This document shows positions 45,080 through 57,639 of a stretch of DNA of 64,000 nucleotides, one piece after another. The notes beneath the pieces were generated by a model. That model worked only from the letters and a program-made list of their open reading frames with translations. It searched no databases and was not told the DNA's origin. The first letter of the stretch is position 1. The number at the start of each line of letters is the position of its first letter. This stretch comes from Melitaea cinxia. Taxonomy: Eukaryota; Arthropoda; Insecta; Lepidoptera; Nymphalidae. The DNA lies in contig NC_059399.1 in assembly GCF_905220565.1 (NCBI RefSeq), forward strand, positions 7,347,501 through 7,411,500. Direction: 5' to 3'. Made by a program: the position numbers and the translations under genes.

Positions 45080-45525
45080 GATGAATCAAGGTGCTCCTGT
45101 TGGCAGGAGCACCCGTAATAATATTTGTTTGTTACGATAGCAATATAACGAGCCGTTGTACAGGTCAGACTGCGATGAGACGCACGGACCGATCGGCGCG
45201 GTGGTCGCGGGGTAACTGAAATATCTGTTTGTATTATTAAAATAACCGCTTTTTTCTAAATGCATATAAAAGTGTACAGTTGTACACGGTACATGTACCA
45301 AAATAATATTTTTACAATTTTTGTATTTGTCTGCCTGTCTGTTTGTTCCAGCTAATCTCTGAAACGGCTGAACTGATTTTGACGGAACTTTCACTGGCAG
45401 ATAACTGATGTAATAAGGAGTAACTTAGGCTACTTTTATTTTAGAAATTTATTTATTTTGTAACTCTGCGAGCTGAACAGTAATTTTTTTTAATTCCACG
45501 CGGATGAAGTCGCCGGCACAGCTAG

Positions 45526-48053
45526 TGTCTGAATAAGTTCGTATGACGTATTAAAATTACATTTTGAAAAATCGTTTGGAAAACATTTATTAAAACTCCT
45601 TGGATGTCTCCAATTGAATAATTTTTTTTATACCAAAACATTTACGATTGACACATATGATGACATAGGAACTTTTTTTTTATAAAATAAATGTGTAAAA
45701 GGTCACATAAATAAAACTGCGAGCACAGCATCTCAGAATATGTATTATTTGAAACAAAATAATTATGTGAATTACCTCAGTTACTTTAGTACATTGAAGA
45801 CAAAGTTAATTAGTAAATTGTAATGTTACATTATTCTAAGAATTACTGTTATTCCGAAATTCATTTTTAATTACATCTTTCTCGCAATATTATTATTACT
45901 TCAATAAAATAATTGAAATAACATGAATATATACGAATTAATAATTGTAATTATCTACAAATTCAATAGAGCTAAAATATCGTAATATATATCGAGCATA
46001 TTTAATGTCAAATACGCAATGGAACATAAATTTCAACAAAATAATAATAATAATAATAAGCAACACCTAATTAAATCTGTCAATCATTCCTTTGAATAAT
46101 ATAGGAAAGTAATATTTCCATATTAGAACGAACACCTAAGTACTAGGAAAGAATAATAAAGGGCTCCCCATTATTTACAGACGTTGATTCAATAATGGGG
46201 AGTAACAAGCGTACTTCTGAACGAAATCGAATAGCAATGAAGGCTGTCGACAATGTAAGTCTAGTAAAGCCCATATAAATGTAGATAACAGAGACAAAGC
46301 TGAATTAATACGTATTGTACGTAATCTTTCGGTTCCATGGCAGAAACAAAACGAAGACTAATATTACATCGTTACATTATTCAGATCTCGTACGTAATCT
46401 AAAATAAGTTATATTTGATATCTTTATTAGTATTATGAGGAAAAATAATAGATTTCTTAACGATATTTCATTAAATCCAATAAATAATACAGAAAAAATA
46501 AATATTCAGAAATAAAATATATTCGATATATGATTTCCGTTTTGGGTGGTTTTGGAACTTCTTATTGAACAAAGTAAAAAAAAATATATAAATTAAACTA
46601 ATTTTTTTATCATATAACGCTACTATATTTATAACAATTTTTTGTTTACAAAATAAATATGTAGCTAATACTAACTTGTAAAAAAAAATATATATTGAAA
46701 TTTATTTTCATAATTTTGTGACCTTTTTTTATCTTATGTGATTTATAATATCGCTCTTTGTCAGAAAAAGTAAAAAACAATAGATCTCTCCCACCCCTAA
46801 ACCTATTTACGGAATGCTAAAAGGGCCAACAATGTGGCTTGTTCAATATTTATTGATAGTAATCGTGAAGAGATTTTTTTAATGAATTTCTTATACAGGT
46901 TGTTACAGGATCGACAGGAAAGACGAAAGAGAATAAATGAAAATATATACACAGCGGTATAGTTAAGCGGATTTCTAGAGTTGCTCATTAAAACTGGAAT
47001 ATTATATTAAAATTGTTATATCTGTTTCATTGTCTCGAAACGGTAACCATGTACCATCCCTTAAAATAGTGGTTAGGCTGTGTTTATATTCATTTGTTCG
47101 TAAAAGAATTGTGTACTTTTGAAACGTCTACCTCCTAACGAGTCTACGTTCTAACGTTACAAAGTTCAAAAACTATTTAGAAATATCACAATGAAAATTA
47201 GACAAAGTAAGTTTTAGAAAATAAATTTACCGTAACAGATATTTTATCAAGACACTTGATATTTTATAAAGTAATTATAAATAATCAGTATTAAAATATT
47301 ATTGTATAACTTTTACTATTTATATAACTCAGCTATGAATTACATATTTTTAGTGCATATATAAACTAATTAAATATAAATTGTATATTATAGTGATATC
47401 GAACTGTGAAATAGCTATTTTTCTGAGGAAGTTCGATGCTATACTTTGAGTACGTGCTTGAGTATTTGATCCAATGACGTAATCGTTTAAAGATCAGAAT
47501 TCGTATTAATGGACGAAAATTTGGTTAAAATGCTGGCCAAACACTAGTTACGCGACCTAAAATTATAAAGATGTTGCTAGGCACAGAGATTTCCCTCCAC
47601 TATTCTAATAGTTCTAATATTTGTCGTATTTTTATTTTTAATAATTTTTATGTATTTATCTATTATGTTACTATTACCTACCATTTGAAAGTGTACTTAA
47701 CTATCTTTTCTGACGGAAGAATGCACAACAGAATTTCAGAGCTTTCATTTGCATGTTTTAGTTCTGAAAACCTTTAATTATACTACTTCACAAGAACCTT
47801 TTCATCAAATGCAAAGTTCAAATTAATTATTTTAATCCATAAGTAATATCTAAAAAAAAAAAACACAAAAATAAGTTATTCATATATTCATAACAAACTT
47901 CTTAGTTGAATAATAAAACATTATTCGACTACCCACTTTCAACGGCCCACACATCAGTTGGAATATGTAAAAAATAAAATTAAAATATTTTAAAATATAA
48001 AAATAATAAAAGGGTTCTATAATAATATTATCGAGGGTTAGTAAGTCCGGATT
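45526..48053. other. AT-rich intergenic sequence, nothing recognised
   Basis: It contains an (AAT)n tract at about 46041-46060. No gene or bounded repeat is supported. Confidence 0.4.
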
Positions 48054-48389
48054 ATCTATATATTAATACGCGAAGTATAGCTTTGTTTCCCTTTTTACGA
48101 AAATTGCGTGGACGGAGGAGTATGAAATTTCGCACATTTGTAGTTTATATAGAAGGGGAGTCCAGAATGCTAATATATATTTTTTAAATTATGTATAAAA
48201 ATACATGAATTCAATAAAAAAAAAACATTACACACTACCACGTATTAGACACACGCACGCATATATACCTACTCTTTTATTTATTATTATAGAAATATAG
48301 TCTTTGACAACAGAACCTTAAACTTTTAATTTAAAACTTTTAATTTAAATTAATTGTGGTCGAATTTCAACCACTGGGCTCACCACTAG
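48054..48389 (+). mobile_element. Helitron-like repeat
   Basis: It starts TC ('tctatatattaatacgcgaa', preceded by A) and ends 'gggctcaccaCTAG' before T. The interior is AT-rich with '(a)n cattacacactacca' and no ORF. It has the same kind of terminus as the other Helitron-like repeats here but an unrelated interior. Confidence 0.5.
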
Positions 48390-48509
48390 TATATATTATA
48401 TTGTCAGAAAAAATGTGTTATTCAAACAAAAGAACATGAAGTAAATGGATACAAAGCTGTAGAAATAGTTTATTTTGACTACTTAAGAATTTCGAATACC
48501 AATATGCAT

Positions 48510-48652
48510 ATCTACGATTTTATTTTTGTGTTACCCCCACATTATATCGTTCCATAGCTTAATTGGCTAGAGCGCCGACACGGTCAGTCGGAGACGCGGG
48601 TTCGAATCCCGCTGGAGCGGTCAATTTTTGATATGATATTCAAAAATGTTTA
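48510..48652 (+). mobile_element. Short copy of the tRNA-containing SINE-like element
   Basis: 143 bp lie between a 16-bp target-site duplication, gaataccaatatgcat (48494-48509 and 48653-48668). It has the same two ends as 18741-19066 ('tacgattttatttttgtgtt' and 'gatatgatattcaaaaatgt') but lacks its central ~180 bp. It holds an intact cloverleaf at 48548-48619. Confidence 0.78.
48548..48619 (+). other. tRNA-like cloverleaf inside the SINE-like element
   Basis: Acceptor cgttcca pairs with tggagcg (one G-U). The D stem gctt/gagc, the anticodon stem ccgac/gtcgg and the T stem gcggg/cccgc are all paired, with T loop ttcgaat. The anticodon position reads GGT (Thr). However, position 33 is C instead of the near-universal U, the variable loop is only 4 nt, and eukaryotic Thr isoacceptors normally use AGT. 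It also sits inside a mobile element with target duplications, so it is most likely a tRNA-derived promoter unit, not a functional tRNA gene. Confidence 0.7.
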
Positions 48653-48668
48653 GAATACCAATATGCAT

Positions 48669-50064
48669 TTTTCGTATATTGCGCGTTTATTGTGATATTA
48701 AAATATTTAACTAAACTTCAACTATAACAAGTAACTTTAATAAATAACATTATAACACATAATTTAGCTCTTCCGTATAGCTCTTTAACTAAAAATTACA
48801 GAACTTTATTATACCTTACGAAAAAATCCTTTCTTAAGTGAAGCAGTATAAAATCAATATTCTCTGAAAATTTCAATTCCTATCGTTAGTAGTTTAGGCT
48901 GGGCGTGGATATGACACTCGGGACATTGCTTTTTATACATAAATAGATAGCCAGCCCGACGGTCGTTGTCCTTGTTCAAACTACGTAGAAAAAAGCGCAT
49001 TCAGTTTTTGCCGAATTTCCTATTATTATCCGGTGAACTTTTCCAATTTCTCTAATCCTAGGAAAAATATATATTAACATAAATAAATCAGACATTCTCT
49101 CTCCTTCTTCCTCTCTCTGTGTCTGATAAGGAACAACATTTTAATAATGTTACGTGTTTATATAAATAGTTGGAATCAACACATGCAGGTGTGACAGTGT
49201 TATTTGAACTTAATAGACAACGGCTTGTAAGACAAAAAAATTGTAATTGTCTTATAATATTTTTATAACAATCTCGCAGCTAATTAATCTTTTCGTTCAC
49301 GTGCTAAGTCCGAGGATTGTTGAATTAGTAATTACGAACTTTTGCCCAAGATAAATCAAGTTGAAGTAATTGTTTAGGAATTAAAGGATTTCGCCTAAGG
49401 CTTTTCCAAACTTATAATGGCTATCGCCAATACCTTCGTAGTAGATTCAAAACCTAATAATTTATTAACCAACTTATTAAATTACTTACCGTTACTTTTA
49501 AAATAATATACTACAATATTCTTAATGCTATTCTAAAAGTTATTTAACACATCATTTATTAAAAAAATATATAATATCAATTATACTGTAACTAATTTTC
49601 TTCTTAGAATATCATTTTAAGTATAAATACTACACATTTGATTATTTTCAAATTGTTGAAATGCTTTATATGTATCCATTTAATTATCCAGTTCGTATAC
49701 AAAATGAAAAGCGTCAGTAGAATTTCGAGTGAATTGGAGCGACATATTATATTAAAGTAATAAAGATCTACAACTTAGATAATACGGCTTTGGCACACAA
49801 GTAAATTTACAAGTTCATTGAACATTGAATTAGGAATGGAATAAATTAAAGTTCTCAGAATACACTCGCGACCTTGTGGGTATTAAAAAGGCTCTTTATT
49901 ACATTCGTGTAATACGATATTGTTGGTGAGCTGCCGGTCTAGACAAGATGATTACGCAATTTTGAATTTATATTGCCAAAAAGTGTAAAAATGATATAAA
50001 AAAATCGATATATTAATTTGTGATAATTTTTGGTCTAGATCATTTTAGAACATTAACCGATTAT

Positions 50065-50099
<35 letters not shown>

Positions 50100-51252
50100 G
50101 ATATCGATTTTATTATATTATTGTCTAATTACTACTACTATCTGGATCATTTACCGACAATCGATAAAACATTTTTATACAACGTGTAATTCGGCAAAAT
50201 TTATTAGATAATTTGTAAAATCTATTTCAAAATAAAATCGCATTTTTATACTGTAGTTATAAACATGTAAATACTTTAAAAAGTTATAAGTATTATATAA
50301 GGCATTTGATATAGATTTATTTCATATAATCTAGTTATACTGTACTAACCTTTTAAAAAATAAAATAAGTAATAGATATAAATAAATGCCTCATAGATCA
50401 AGGATTAAATGATACGGGGTCTATAGGTATATAAATACGTATGTATATGTACGTAGCACAAGAGCAAATGACAAACCTTCGTGCGCGACATCGAGAGGGA
50501 ATCGAATCCAAAAATTAGGTGGTATGAATAATACGCTAAAATTTTGTTAACCACTATCACTGTAATAATACAAATTATTTTTTTACACAATACTTTTAGA
50601 TTTTTACTTTTATATAGATGTTATGGTCTCGTTAAAACCTAGCCAAAATGAAAAATCGTCAAATAAAGGCACGCTGTCAACGTCAATGTAAAAATTGACA
50701 ATCAAGTTTAGACTCAGGGACGACATGGGCTCAAATTTTCTATTAAAAAGCGCAAAACATGTTCTTTTCAGACAATATTAGATTTAAAACAATACTATTT
50801 TTTACAACAGAAGCCTTAAACATAATATAATTTTTTAAATTACAGTTTAATCTGAACAAAAGTTTTATATGAAAAAATTCAATAATGTGTACTGTATTAT
50901 CAGAAATGAAATTAATCTTAAATTATATATAAAAAAATTGCAGTTTTCCAAAACTTAATATGATATTTTATCATATTCAACAAACTAAATAATTTAAGCT
51001 ACCATGATCTCTGTCAGATATCCCAAACTGGGGTTGCACTAAGTAAATAGATAACTATTTGTTCTAGAAGAACAGGTAATTACTAAGCAAATAAATTATT
51101 CTACCCTCATCGGGTGATTCAACGCACACGAAGCTCCTTAGAGGTTGGCTGTGTCATTCAGCCTGAACGTAATTGCGTTGGAAATAATAGCTACTTCTGA
51201 ATAAACGCAAGTCACAGATGCGATGAAGACGTTCTAAACGGAACGCTCAATA
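48669..51252. other. AT-rich intergenic sequence, nothing coding
   Basis: It has a (TA)n tract at 50071-50097 and no other definable feature. Confidence 0.4.
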
Positions 51253-51260
51253 TTCATTAT

Positions 51261-52010
51261 CAGAGGCGGCTCGTGACATTTTTTGATTGGAGTTTAAAAA
51301 AAAAATAAACGAGAGCTTACCATTTATTTTATTTGTACAGAAAATCTATTTCGTCCATGCTAAAAACACCAGACACGGAAAACAAAATAATCTATTGCTT
51401 TTTTCACATCTACATAACCAAGGAGTTTTGAAATATCGTTCAAATTTAAAAACACGCGTAAAAGATTTGGTTTTCGTTACTACGTTTATGAGAAAGTACA
51501 ATTTCAGTTTGAGGCGCATTTTTAGAGTTTTTTCATGCTGTATATAAAGATACACTGTATTGTTCCATTTTTAACACAAAACATCGCGCACAAACTATTC
51601 TTTAATACTTATTTAAAAGAAAAACTGCAAAATAAGTGACGAAGTCGACATATTTGTTTGTATAAATAAGAACGGCAACAGCGCATAGGCAGGTTATTCT
51701 CGCGGCGCGCAGCTTGACCGAACCCGCGGTTTGGCAACATCGCACATGAGCGACGTTCCAATATGTGTTAATTTTTAATACGAAATCTTTTGTTTCACAC
51801 GTTGGCCTGTTTCGGTGTTTATCTTTCGCATTCACTGAATACAGTGCTAGGAATAGTACTAAACTTCTTTTTATAGGAACGCAATCACTGGCGCTCCACT
51901 TGTAAATTTGGTGTACACGTAGGAATAGTTATATAAAATATATAAAATAGGCATAATTACGAGTAGAATAAAAAGAATGCATCACACCAGCATAGGATGA
52001 GCCGCCTCTG
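51261..52010. mobile_element. hAT-type MITE (750 bp)
   Basis: The terminal inverted repeats CAGAGGCGGCTCGT (left) and ATGAGCCGCCTCTG (right) have one mismatch over 14 bp. Flanking 8-bp repeats are ttcattat (51253-51260) and ttcactat (52011-52018). An 8-bp duplication and CAGAG... ends are the hAT pattern. Short internal open frames show no transposase motif. Confidence 0.82.
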
Positions 52011-52018
52011 TTCACTAT

Positions 52019-53786
52019 TCAATTGTTATTTGTTTTATAAATTAATACGTAAGTACCTACTTTGTCATTAAATTACACAACAATTATTATTCACAAGAAT
52101 ATTGATTGTTTTGATATAAATAGTAGTAATCTCAGTATAAACACAAGAAGGATTAACAAGATTGTAACTCCAAGTTTCCGACTGCTCAAAGTAAACGTTT
52201 CCTTTTTGGGTTATGGTATTTGAATTTATAATAAAATCCTACAAACGATATTGAAATATTATTAATAAGAAATTAATAGCTAAATCATATTATTAGGTGA
52301 AGGATTACATAAATGATAAGGAAGTCTGGACTTAATGACGCTGTATTTCATACAAAATATTACCAATTTTGTATTAGGACACAGTTTCACATTTCTTTAA
52401 AAGAGTAACAGCGAAGTTTCTGGCCTGTTCTTCTCTGCCGAATTTACATTTCGAATCGGTGGTAGCTTCACTTTTAAAAATAATTAAAATTTTAATTTGT
52501 AAGATTCGGTGCCTTTGAAGCCTATTTCAATAAAGCTATTTTTGGCTTTAATTTCAATTTTGCAGTTCTCTCTTTTTAATTTTATGTGAAGTATAATTTT
52601 TATGTAAGAAAATAGAAGGATTTTTATTTTCTAATTATTTTCAGATATTTTATACATATTATCGCATATAAGGATCACTATGATGGAATGAGAGCAGACA
52701 AGATCCAAAGTATCGACTTAAGGACGACCAATTAAGGCTATTACCTGAAATTTTCATGATAACTACGTGAAATTTTCGAGGAAAAATTTGCTCCAAATAA
52801 ATTGATAATTTATTTTTATATCAGGTATCGCAACCGATCATAACATGATAATAATAAAACATTTATTTCGGACAGAGAGTTCATAAAATTCAATAACAGT
52901 ATTTTAGATTAAACAAGAAGAAGAGTAAAAAGCAAGTAAATGGAAATAAACGCTATAATACAGGAAAGCAAAGCCATAGTTAAAACATATATTTAAAAAT
53001 TAATAAGCGACTAAAATCTGAAGTTAAATAAATCACACATTCATATGACAGTAACAAAACTCAACCTATTTAATCAAAGAAAGGGACAATTATCGAACAC
53101 AACATAATAATAGAAGTTCAAGGAAGTACCGATTATCGAACTGACCTGCTAAAGCCGCCAGGACCCAGTTGCGCTGGTGCAAACTCTGCACATAACGTAT
53201 CGTTTCTCTTTAATAGTAATAAATTAGATCCTTCGTTTATTCGACCCTCTTAATGCGTTCAAAAACATTAAGGGACTGTAAATTTAGGATGCTAGAGCAT
53301 ATATTTAAATTGAAGACTTACGTACGATACAGTATGTAGTGTGTACAATCAAATTATAATTTTTAGTAAAAGAATTGAATTATTTATACTTTGAAATAAA
53401 AAAGAAACGGAAAATCAACGTTAAAACAACAGCACAATGTGGGAAACCTGTTCAAATCGGTAACATTAATGATGTCAGTATATGAAAGCTAAAGAAAAGC
53501 TGGATATGCATCATTTTATACTCTGTAAACCAAACCAAATTAATGTGTACTGAATTTAATCGTAATGTGCAGTGCGTTTATGTAATTTCAAAGTTTGGTT
53601 TAATTTAATGCACTATGGTTGTTGGTTATTTACATGTTATTTATATTTAAATGTACGAGACTGCTTAAAAACACTTGTGCTATATATTTTTTATAAGTGT
53701 AGCATTATGAGTATTTAAAATGTATAATATTACTTATAACTGTGTACATTATCATTCTATAGTACTACGTTAATATTACTCAACAA
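52019..53786. other. AT-rich intergenic sequence, nothing recognised
   Basis: No gene or bounded repeat is supported. Confidence 0.4.
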
Positions 53787-54125
53787 AAAAACACCGGTCA
53801 AGTGCGAGTCGGACTCGCGCACCGAGTGTTCCGTACAAAAGAAATTATTAAATATATTTTTACTATATGATGTAGCTTAAAATTCATGATTTTCGCAATT
53901 ATTCCTTTATCGGTGTCATAAAACGTTACTTCTCGTTGTTCTCAATAGGGACTAAAATAGCCGGGAAATTTGCATGACATCAGGGCTGCAGAAATAGCTC
54001 AAAAGACAAGTAGTGTATAACTGTGTACAGGAAAAACACCTTGAAAGAAAACACAGAACGGTTTTGTTTACAATACTTTTGTTTTTTTTAAATTTTGACC
54101 CACATAACAAAATAAGTAGTGGGCC
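53787..54125 (+). repeat. Dispersed 'gtgcgagtcggactcgcgca' repeat
   Basis: 'ccggtcaagtgcgagtcgga', then 'ctcgcgcaccgagtgttccg', is a very common lepidopteran repeat end. The palindrome gcgagtcggactcgc is conspicuous. The right boundary, near 'aagtagtgggcc', is uncertain. Confidence 0.6.
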
Positions 54126-55023
54126 ATTTTTAATTACTACGTTTTAAAAACGCTTATATATCTAAGCACAACCGTTGAGGTGGTTTATTACAAAGAATGT
54201 CGGAATTTACTGTAAATTGTAAAACAATTTATAGAAGAAAACCTCACATAATAGATAGATACCTCATGAACTAATTATATCACCCATTATTCTACTCAAC
54301 CTTCACAATGATAAGAGGTTTTGGGAATAGTTTCGTTACTTACAGTGAAAAATAGATCCAGAAAATGTTAATTACAAAGGTAAAATCCAAGTGATCAAAC
54401 GAAATCTTGCACCATATTGGTAATTCACGACATTTTTTTAATACTTGATTAGAAATTGATGGCAGATATTTATTGTGGATATTTATATATAACAATGGCA
54501 GACTATTAAGGAAAAGCTAGTCGTTAAGCAATAGATTCTGGTGAAATGATCTAGTCCACTACTTCTTTTGGAGAACTAAACACTAAACCTAGTCCATTAA
54601 AGAATAGACGGAATAATTAGTTGGAGACCTAATAGTCTCTGTATCGTACATCACGAATCTTGTTCCATCAGATTACCATTTTACTATCGTGCAATTAATT
54701 ACCAAGAAAAACGAATGTACGCTTAATTAAATGATATAACTTTTACCAGTCTCTAAGTGTATAACATAAATGTCGAGGATGAGACCTGAGTATAGTTGAT
54801 AATCATCAAATGAACTTGTTAAGTGAAACAAAGTTCTAATGTAATTATATAAAGAATTATCCTAAGTGAAGGTTTTGTTCTTACTCAAATGTTCAATATC
54901 TTCATATCAGTTAATGTGTCCAGTTACAAACTGTACAAATTTAATGAAGTGAATAAGACAAAATTTCATCAGTGTTATGTGTTGTAGGCACAGTGGAATT
55001 TTTATTTTGTATTTTATATAACT

Positions 55024-55200
55024 AGGTCTCCAAACAAGCATACGGCTCACCTGGTGGTAAGTCTGATGCTGACCACAATCCTACAGTATCACTGCAGTAG
55101 CAGTATACTGTGTTTTTCTGTAAGGTAGAGCTACTTCCCCAGTCAGGCTGCTCCAGATTTTGAGCAGGTTATTTCCTGGTGTGCCCTACGCCAATTATTA
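55024..55200 (+). repeat. Dispersed repeat shared with 60404 and 34050
   Basis: 'actaggtctccaaacaagca', 'acggctcacctggtggtaag' and 'ttctgtaaggtagagctact' match 'cactaggtcggcaaacaagc', 'acggctcacctgatggtaag' and 'ttctgtaaggtcgaggtact' at 60404-60615. Confidence 0.65.
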
Positions 55201-56292
55201 CTTATTTTCAAATTAAATAAAAATAATAAAGGTTTTTAAAGATTCCAACTAAACTGACTCATTATCTTTTACTTACTCAATTAATATTTTAAATAGCTAT
55301 TAAAATATTTAACTACAAAATTAATTCTTAAGCGTTTGCCAAAAAACTCTGTTTAAACTGTAATTTAGTAGAATATCTTTATAGAAAGCTAGTGCAACGA
55401 GCTTATCTAAACGAGACACTTTGGTCTTCCACCCGCCTGCAGAATATTATTAAAAACTGATATTATGTAGCGAGGCAAGCGACCTTCTATAACAAAAATA
55501 TTTCGACAAAAACAAAATGAATGTTATGTTTCTTTATATACTCATTTTGTAACATTAATTGCTTTAATGAAAATAAAGACTGTCGTAAATTAAAAAAGTG
55601 TGTATCAATTTTACAGTTTTTTTCTTTTTTGGTTTCCTTAATACGTTAAAAATAAGCTATACAAATGTATACAACAAATTTCAAAATGCCATTACAAGTA
55701 ACGTCGCACGGTTAGGTGGAAGATATTTCGCCATACCGGAGCTATTAGTCACCGCTAGGCGGGTCTGATCTTGACTTCAGAACACATTAATTTCAAGAGA
55801 AAAATGTTCTATAGCAACCTATTTTTACTCGAGTTACATGAAAGACGGTTGAAGTAATATGGACAGAATTTAATAGGAATTTGTCAAAAGATTTATTAAA
55901 GAAAAAGAAATTTAAGAAAGTATTTATTAAATATATACATTAATATAAATTGTATAATTTTAAAATAATAAATTTAGAATTTACGGATTTCAGTAATTCG
56001 TTCACCGTCAGAAAGTTGAATTATGTACAAATAGTATAACCGTAGTGGTTAAATTGCACCACCACTTATTTTCGCAAAATATTACAACGTGTATTAAAAC
56101 CGAAAGGAATACATAGTTTTTAAGACAATGTTTGAATTTCAAAATTCGTATACCTATTGTAATATCTTTACATATTACATTTTTGAAACTCAGCGCGCAG
56201 TGGATTGAAAAATTTGATTTTCAAAATCAAAATAGTTTTTTTTCAAAAAGTCTTCAAAAGCACTTTCAAATAGTCATCTTACAAATTAAAAG

Positions 56293-57079
56293 GGCTAAGA
56301 TCTAGACTAGGAAAAACCGAATTAGAAAAACCGAATTATGGGGTTTTTGGGTGCGGAGGGCGGAGGGTGTAGGTGAATCTATACAAGGTAACACTGTCAC
56401 ACCTCAAAACCCCATGGTTATGGAGATATCCATGGTTAAAGTTTTGAGGTTAGAAGAAGAATTTAAAGCTATTATAATACCTTTGAGCTCGTACTGTTTG
56501 CATTGTGTGACAAATCGACACTTTTAAACAAAATAACGCGTCAGACATAATTTTCTAATAAAATTAGTAACATTGCGTGCTAGAATATAGGTTTAGAAAT
56601 TCGAAAAATACCCAAAACCGAATCGGAGCACCCCACTGTCCACGTGGTCTTGGTCTGTCCTACCCCTAGAGTGTTTTTTTTATGCCGCGGAGGCGCGGAG
56701 GGAGGGCAGCCCTACGAATGCGTAGAAGAGCGGCTGAGGCTGGTCGCCGAACGCGACCAGCCTCCGCTGCGGAACGGAGCATGAGTGAGCGTGCTTTAGC
56801 ACGCAAGGGCGGAAGGGCTGCACTTCCCGCAGCGCCGGAGCCAAGCGTTTCTCTAACTTTAAAGGTGGTAGATTAATTTGAAAAAACGCGTGTGAAATGT
56901 GAAAATAACGTGTGAAAGCTACGAAATTCTTCTTCTCACCTCAAAACTTTAACCATGGATATCTCCATAACCATGGGGTTCTGAGGTGTGACAGTGGTAC
57001 CAGGGGTAGCGTTCCCCACCCTCCCCCCTCCTTCCCCCACGATCCCGAAATTCGGTTTTTCCTAATCTAAAGCTTTACC
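56293..57079. mobile_element. Foldback element with ~170-bp inverted repeats and 8-bp target duplication
   Basis: Left arm 56293-56464 and right arm 56924-57079 are inverted repeats: 'taggaaaaaccgaatt', 'cactgtcacacctca', 'ccatggttatggagatatcc' and 'ttttgaggt.agaagaagaa' are mirrored. Flanking attaaaag occurs at 56285-56292 and 57080-57087. The interior contains a GC-rich island (56680-56850). No transposase is encoded. The superfamily is unknown; 8-bp duplications are used by hAT and some others. Confidence 0.75.
56682..56876 (+). other. GC-rich hairpin island with an Arg/Ala-rich open frame
   Basis: This strongly GC-rich block sits inside an AT-rich element. It contains a hairpin with 18-bp arms (56730-56747 and 56753-56770, one mismatch and one G-T) and a 5-base loop. 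Smaller hairpins are at 56789-56804 (gcgtgc/gcacgc) and 56817-56833 (gctgc/gcagc). A 64-codon ATG frame runs through it, rich in Arg and Ala. I read the frame as a by-product of composition and do not claim a protein. Confidence 0.5.
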
Positions 57080-57267
57080 ATTAAAAGTTTTATTATTTTT
57101 AGAAGTGAAGCAACCACCGATTCGGAATGTATATTCTGCAGCGAAGAACCGGTAAGAAACTCCACAGTTGAATTTGTTCTATTACAAAATTGGTAATATC
57201 TTGCATTAAATACAGCGTCACTAAGTCCACACATCTTTATCATTTATGTAATCCTGCATCGGATAAT

Positions 57268-57395
57268 AAACGCCTCACACTCAGCGGCGCCCACTAGGAC
57301 TATCTCCCGTGTCGGGGGTCCAGAAACACAGAATACACAAGCACAAACGCCCAGACCACGGAAAACGTCTGCATGGCTAATATAAATAAGCTTTA
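57268..57395 (-). mobile_element. SINE fragment
   Basis: 'aacgcccagaccacggaaaa' and 'catggctaatataaa' match the distal part of 38616-38880 in the same orientation. It is truncated at both ends. Confidence 0.5.
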
Positions 57396-57639
57396 GCTAT
57401 TTTTATTTTTTATATATTATATTTGTATGTTTTTAATACAAATTTTTAACTTCAAACATATTTTTTTAAAGTCAGTTTGGAGTTTAAAAAACCAGCACAA
57501 AGTCATATCACCTTTATACCTACTGGCAGTACTAATAATGTCTTTATTGTATCACAAATGTGAGTCCGTATCCTCTGGGGCGAAATTAAACGAACATTCC
57601 CGAAAAACTATTTCCCATAACGCTAGAATACATATTTGT

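Larger units (their letters stand above)
39935..45218 (-). mobile_element. Gag/EN/RT/RNase H non-LTR retrotransposon, nearly complete
   Basis: The minus strand starts 'cagttaccccgcgaccaccg' at 45218 and carries two ORFs. It ends in a poly(A) tail, seen as (T)19 at 39935-39953. A target-site duplication, aaatatctg, is present at 39926-39934 and 45219-45227, up to 12 bp if the Ts are included. The layout is ORF1 with one CCHC knuckle, then an ORF2 with apurinic-type EN, RT and RNase H. This points to the I/R1-like group; the exact clade is not set. Two frame lesions break ORF2. Confidence 0.92.
39915..45525 (+). mobile_element. Helitron-like repeat split by a LINE insertion
   Basis: The left piece, 39915-39934 (tctatacaaacaaatatctg, preceded by A), and the right piece, 45219-45525 (ending 'gccggcacagCTAG' before T), together match the uninterrupted copy at 24078-24370. 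The 5.3 kb between them is the minus-strand retrotransposon. Confidence 0.68.

Noticed and set aside
48548..48619. A genuine tRNA-Thr(GGT) gene
   Set aside because: The cloverleaf is complete, but position 33 is C, the variable loop is short, eukaryotes normally lack this anticodon, and the unit sits inside a repeat with target-site duplications and degraded relatives.
56682..56876. A 64-codon Arg/Ala-rich protein
   Set aside because: High GC content removes stop codons by itself. The composition follows the hairpins, and no known domain is visible.
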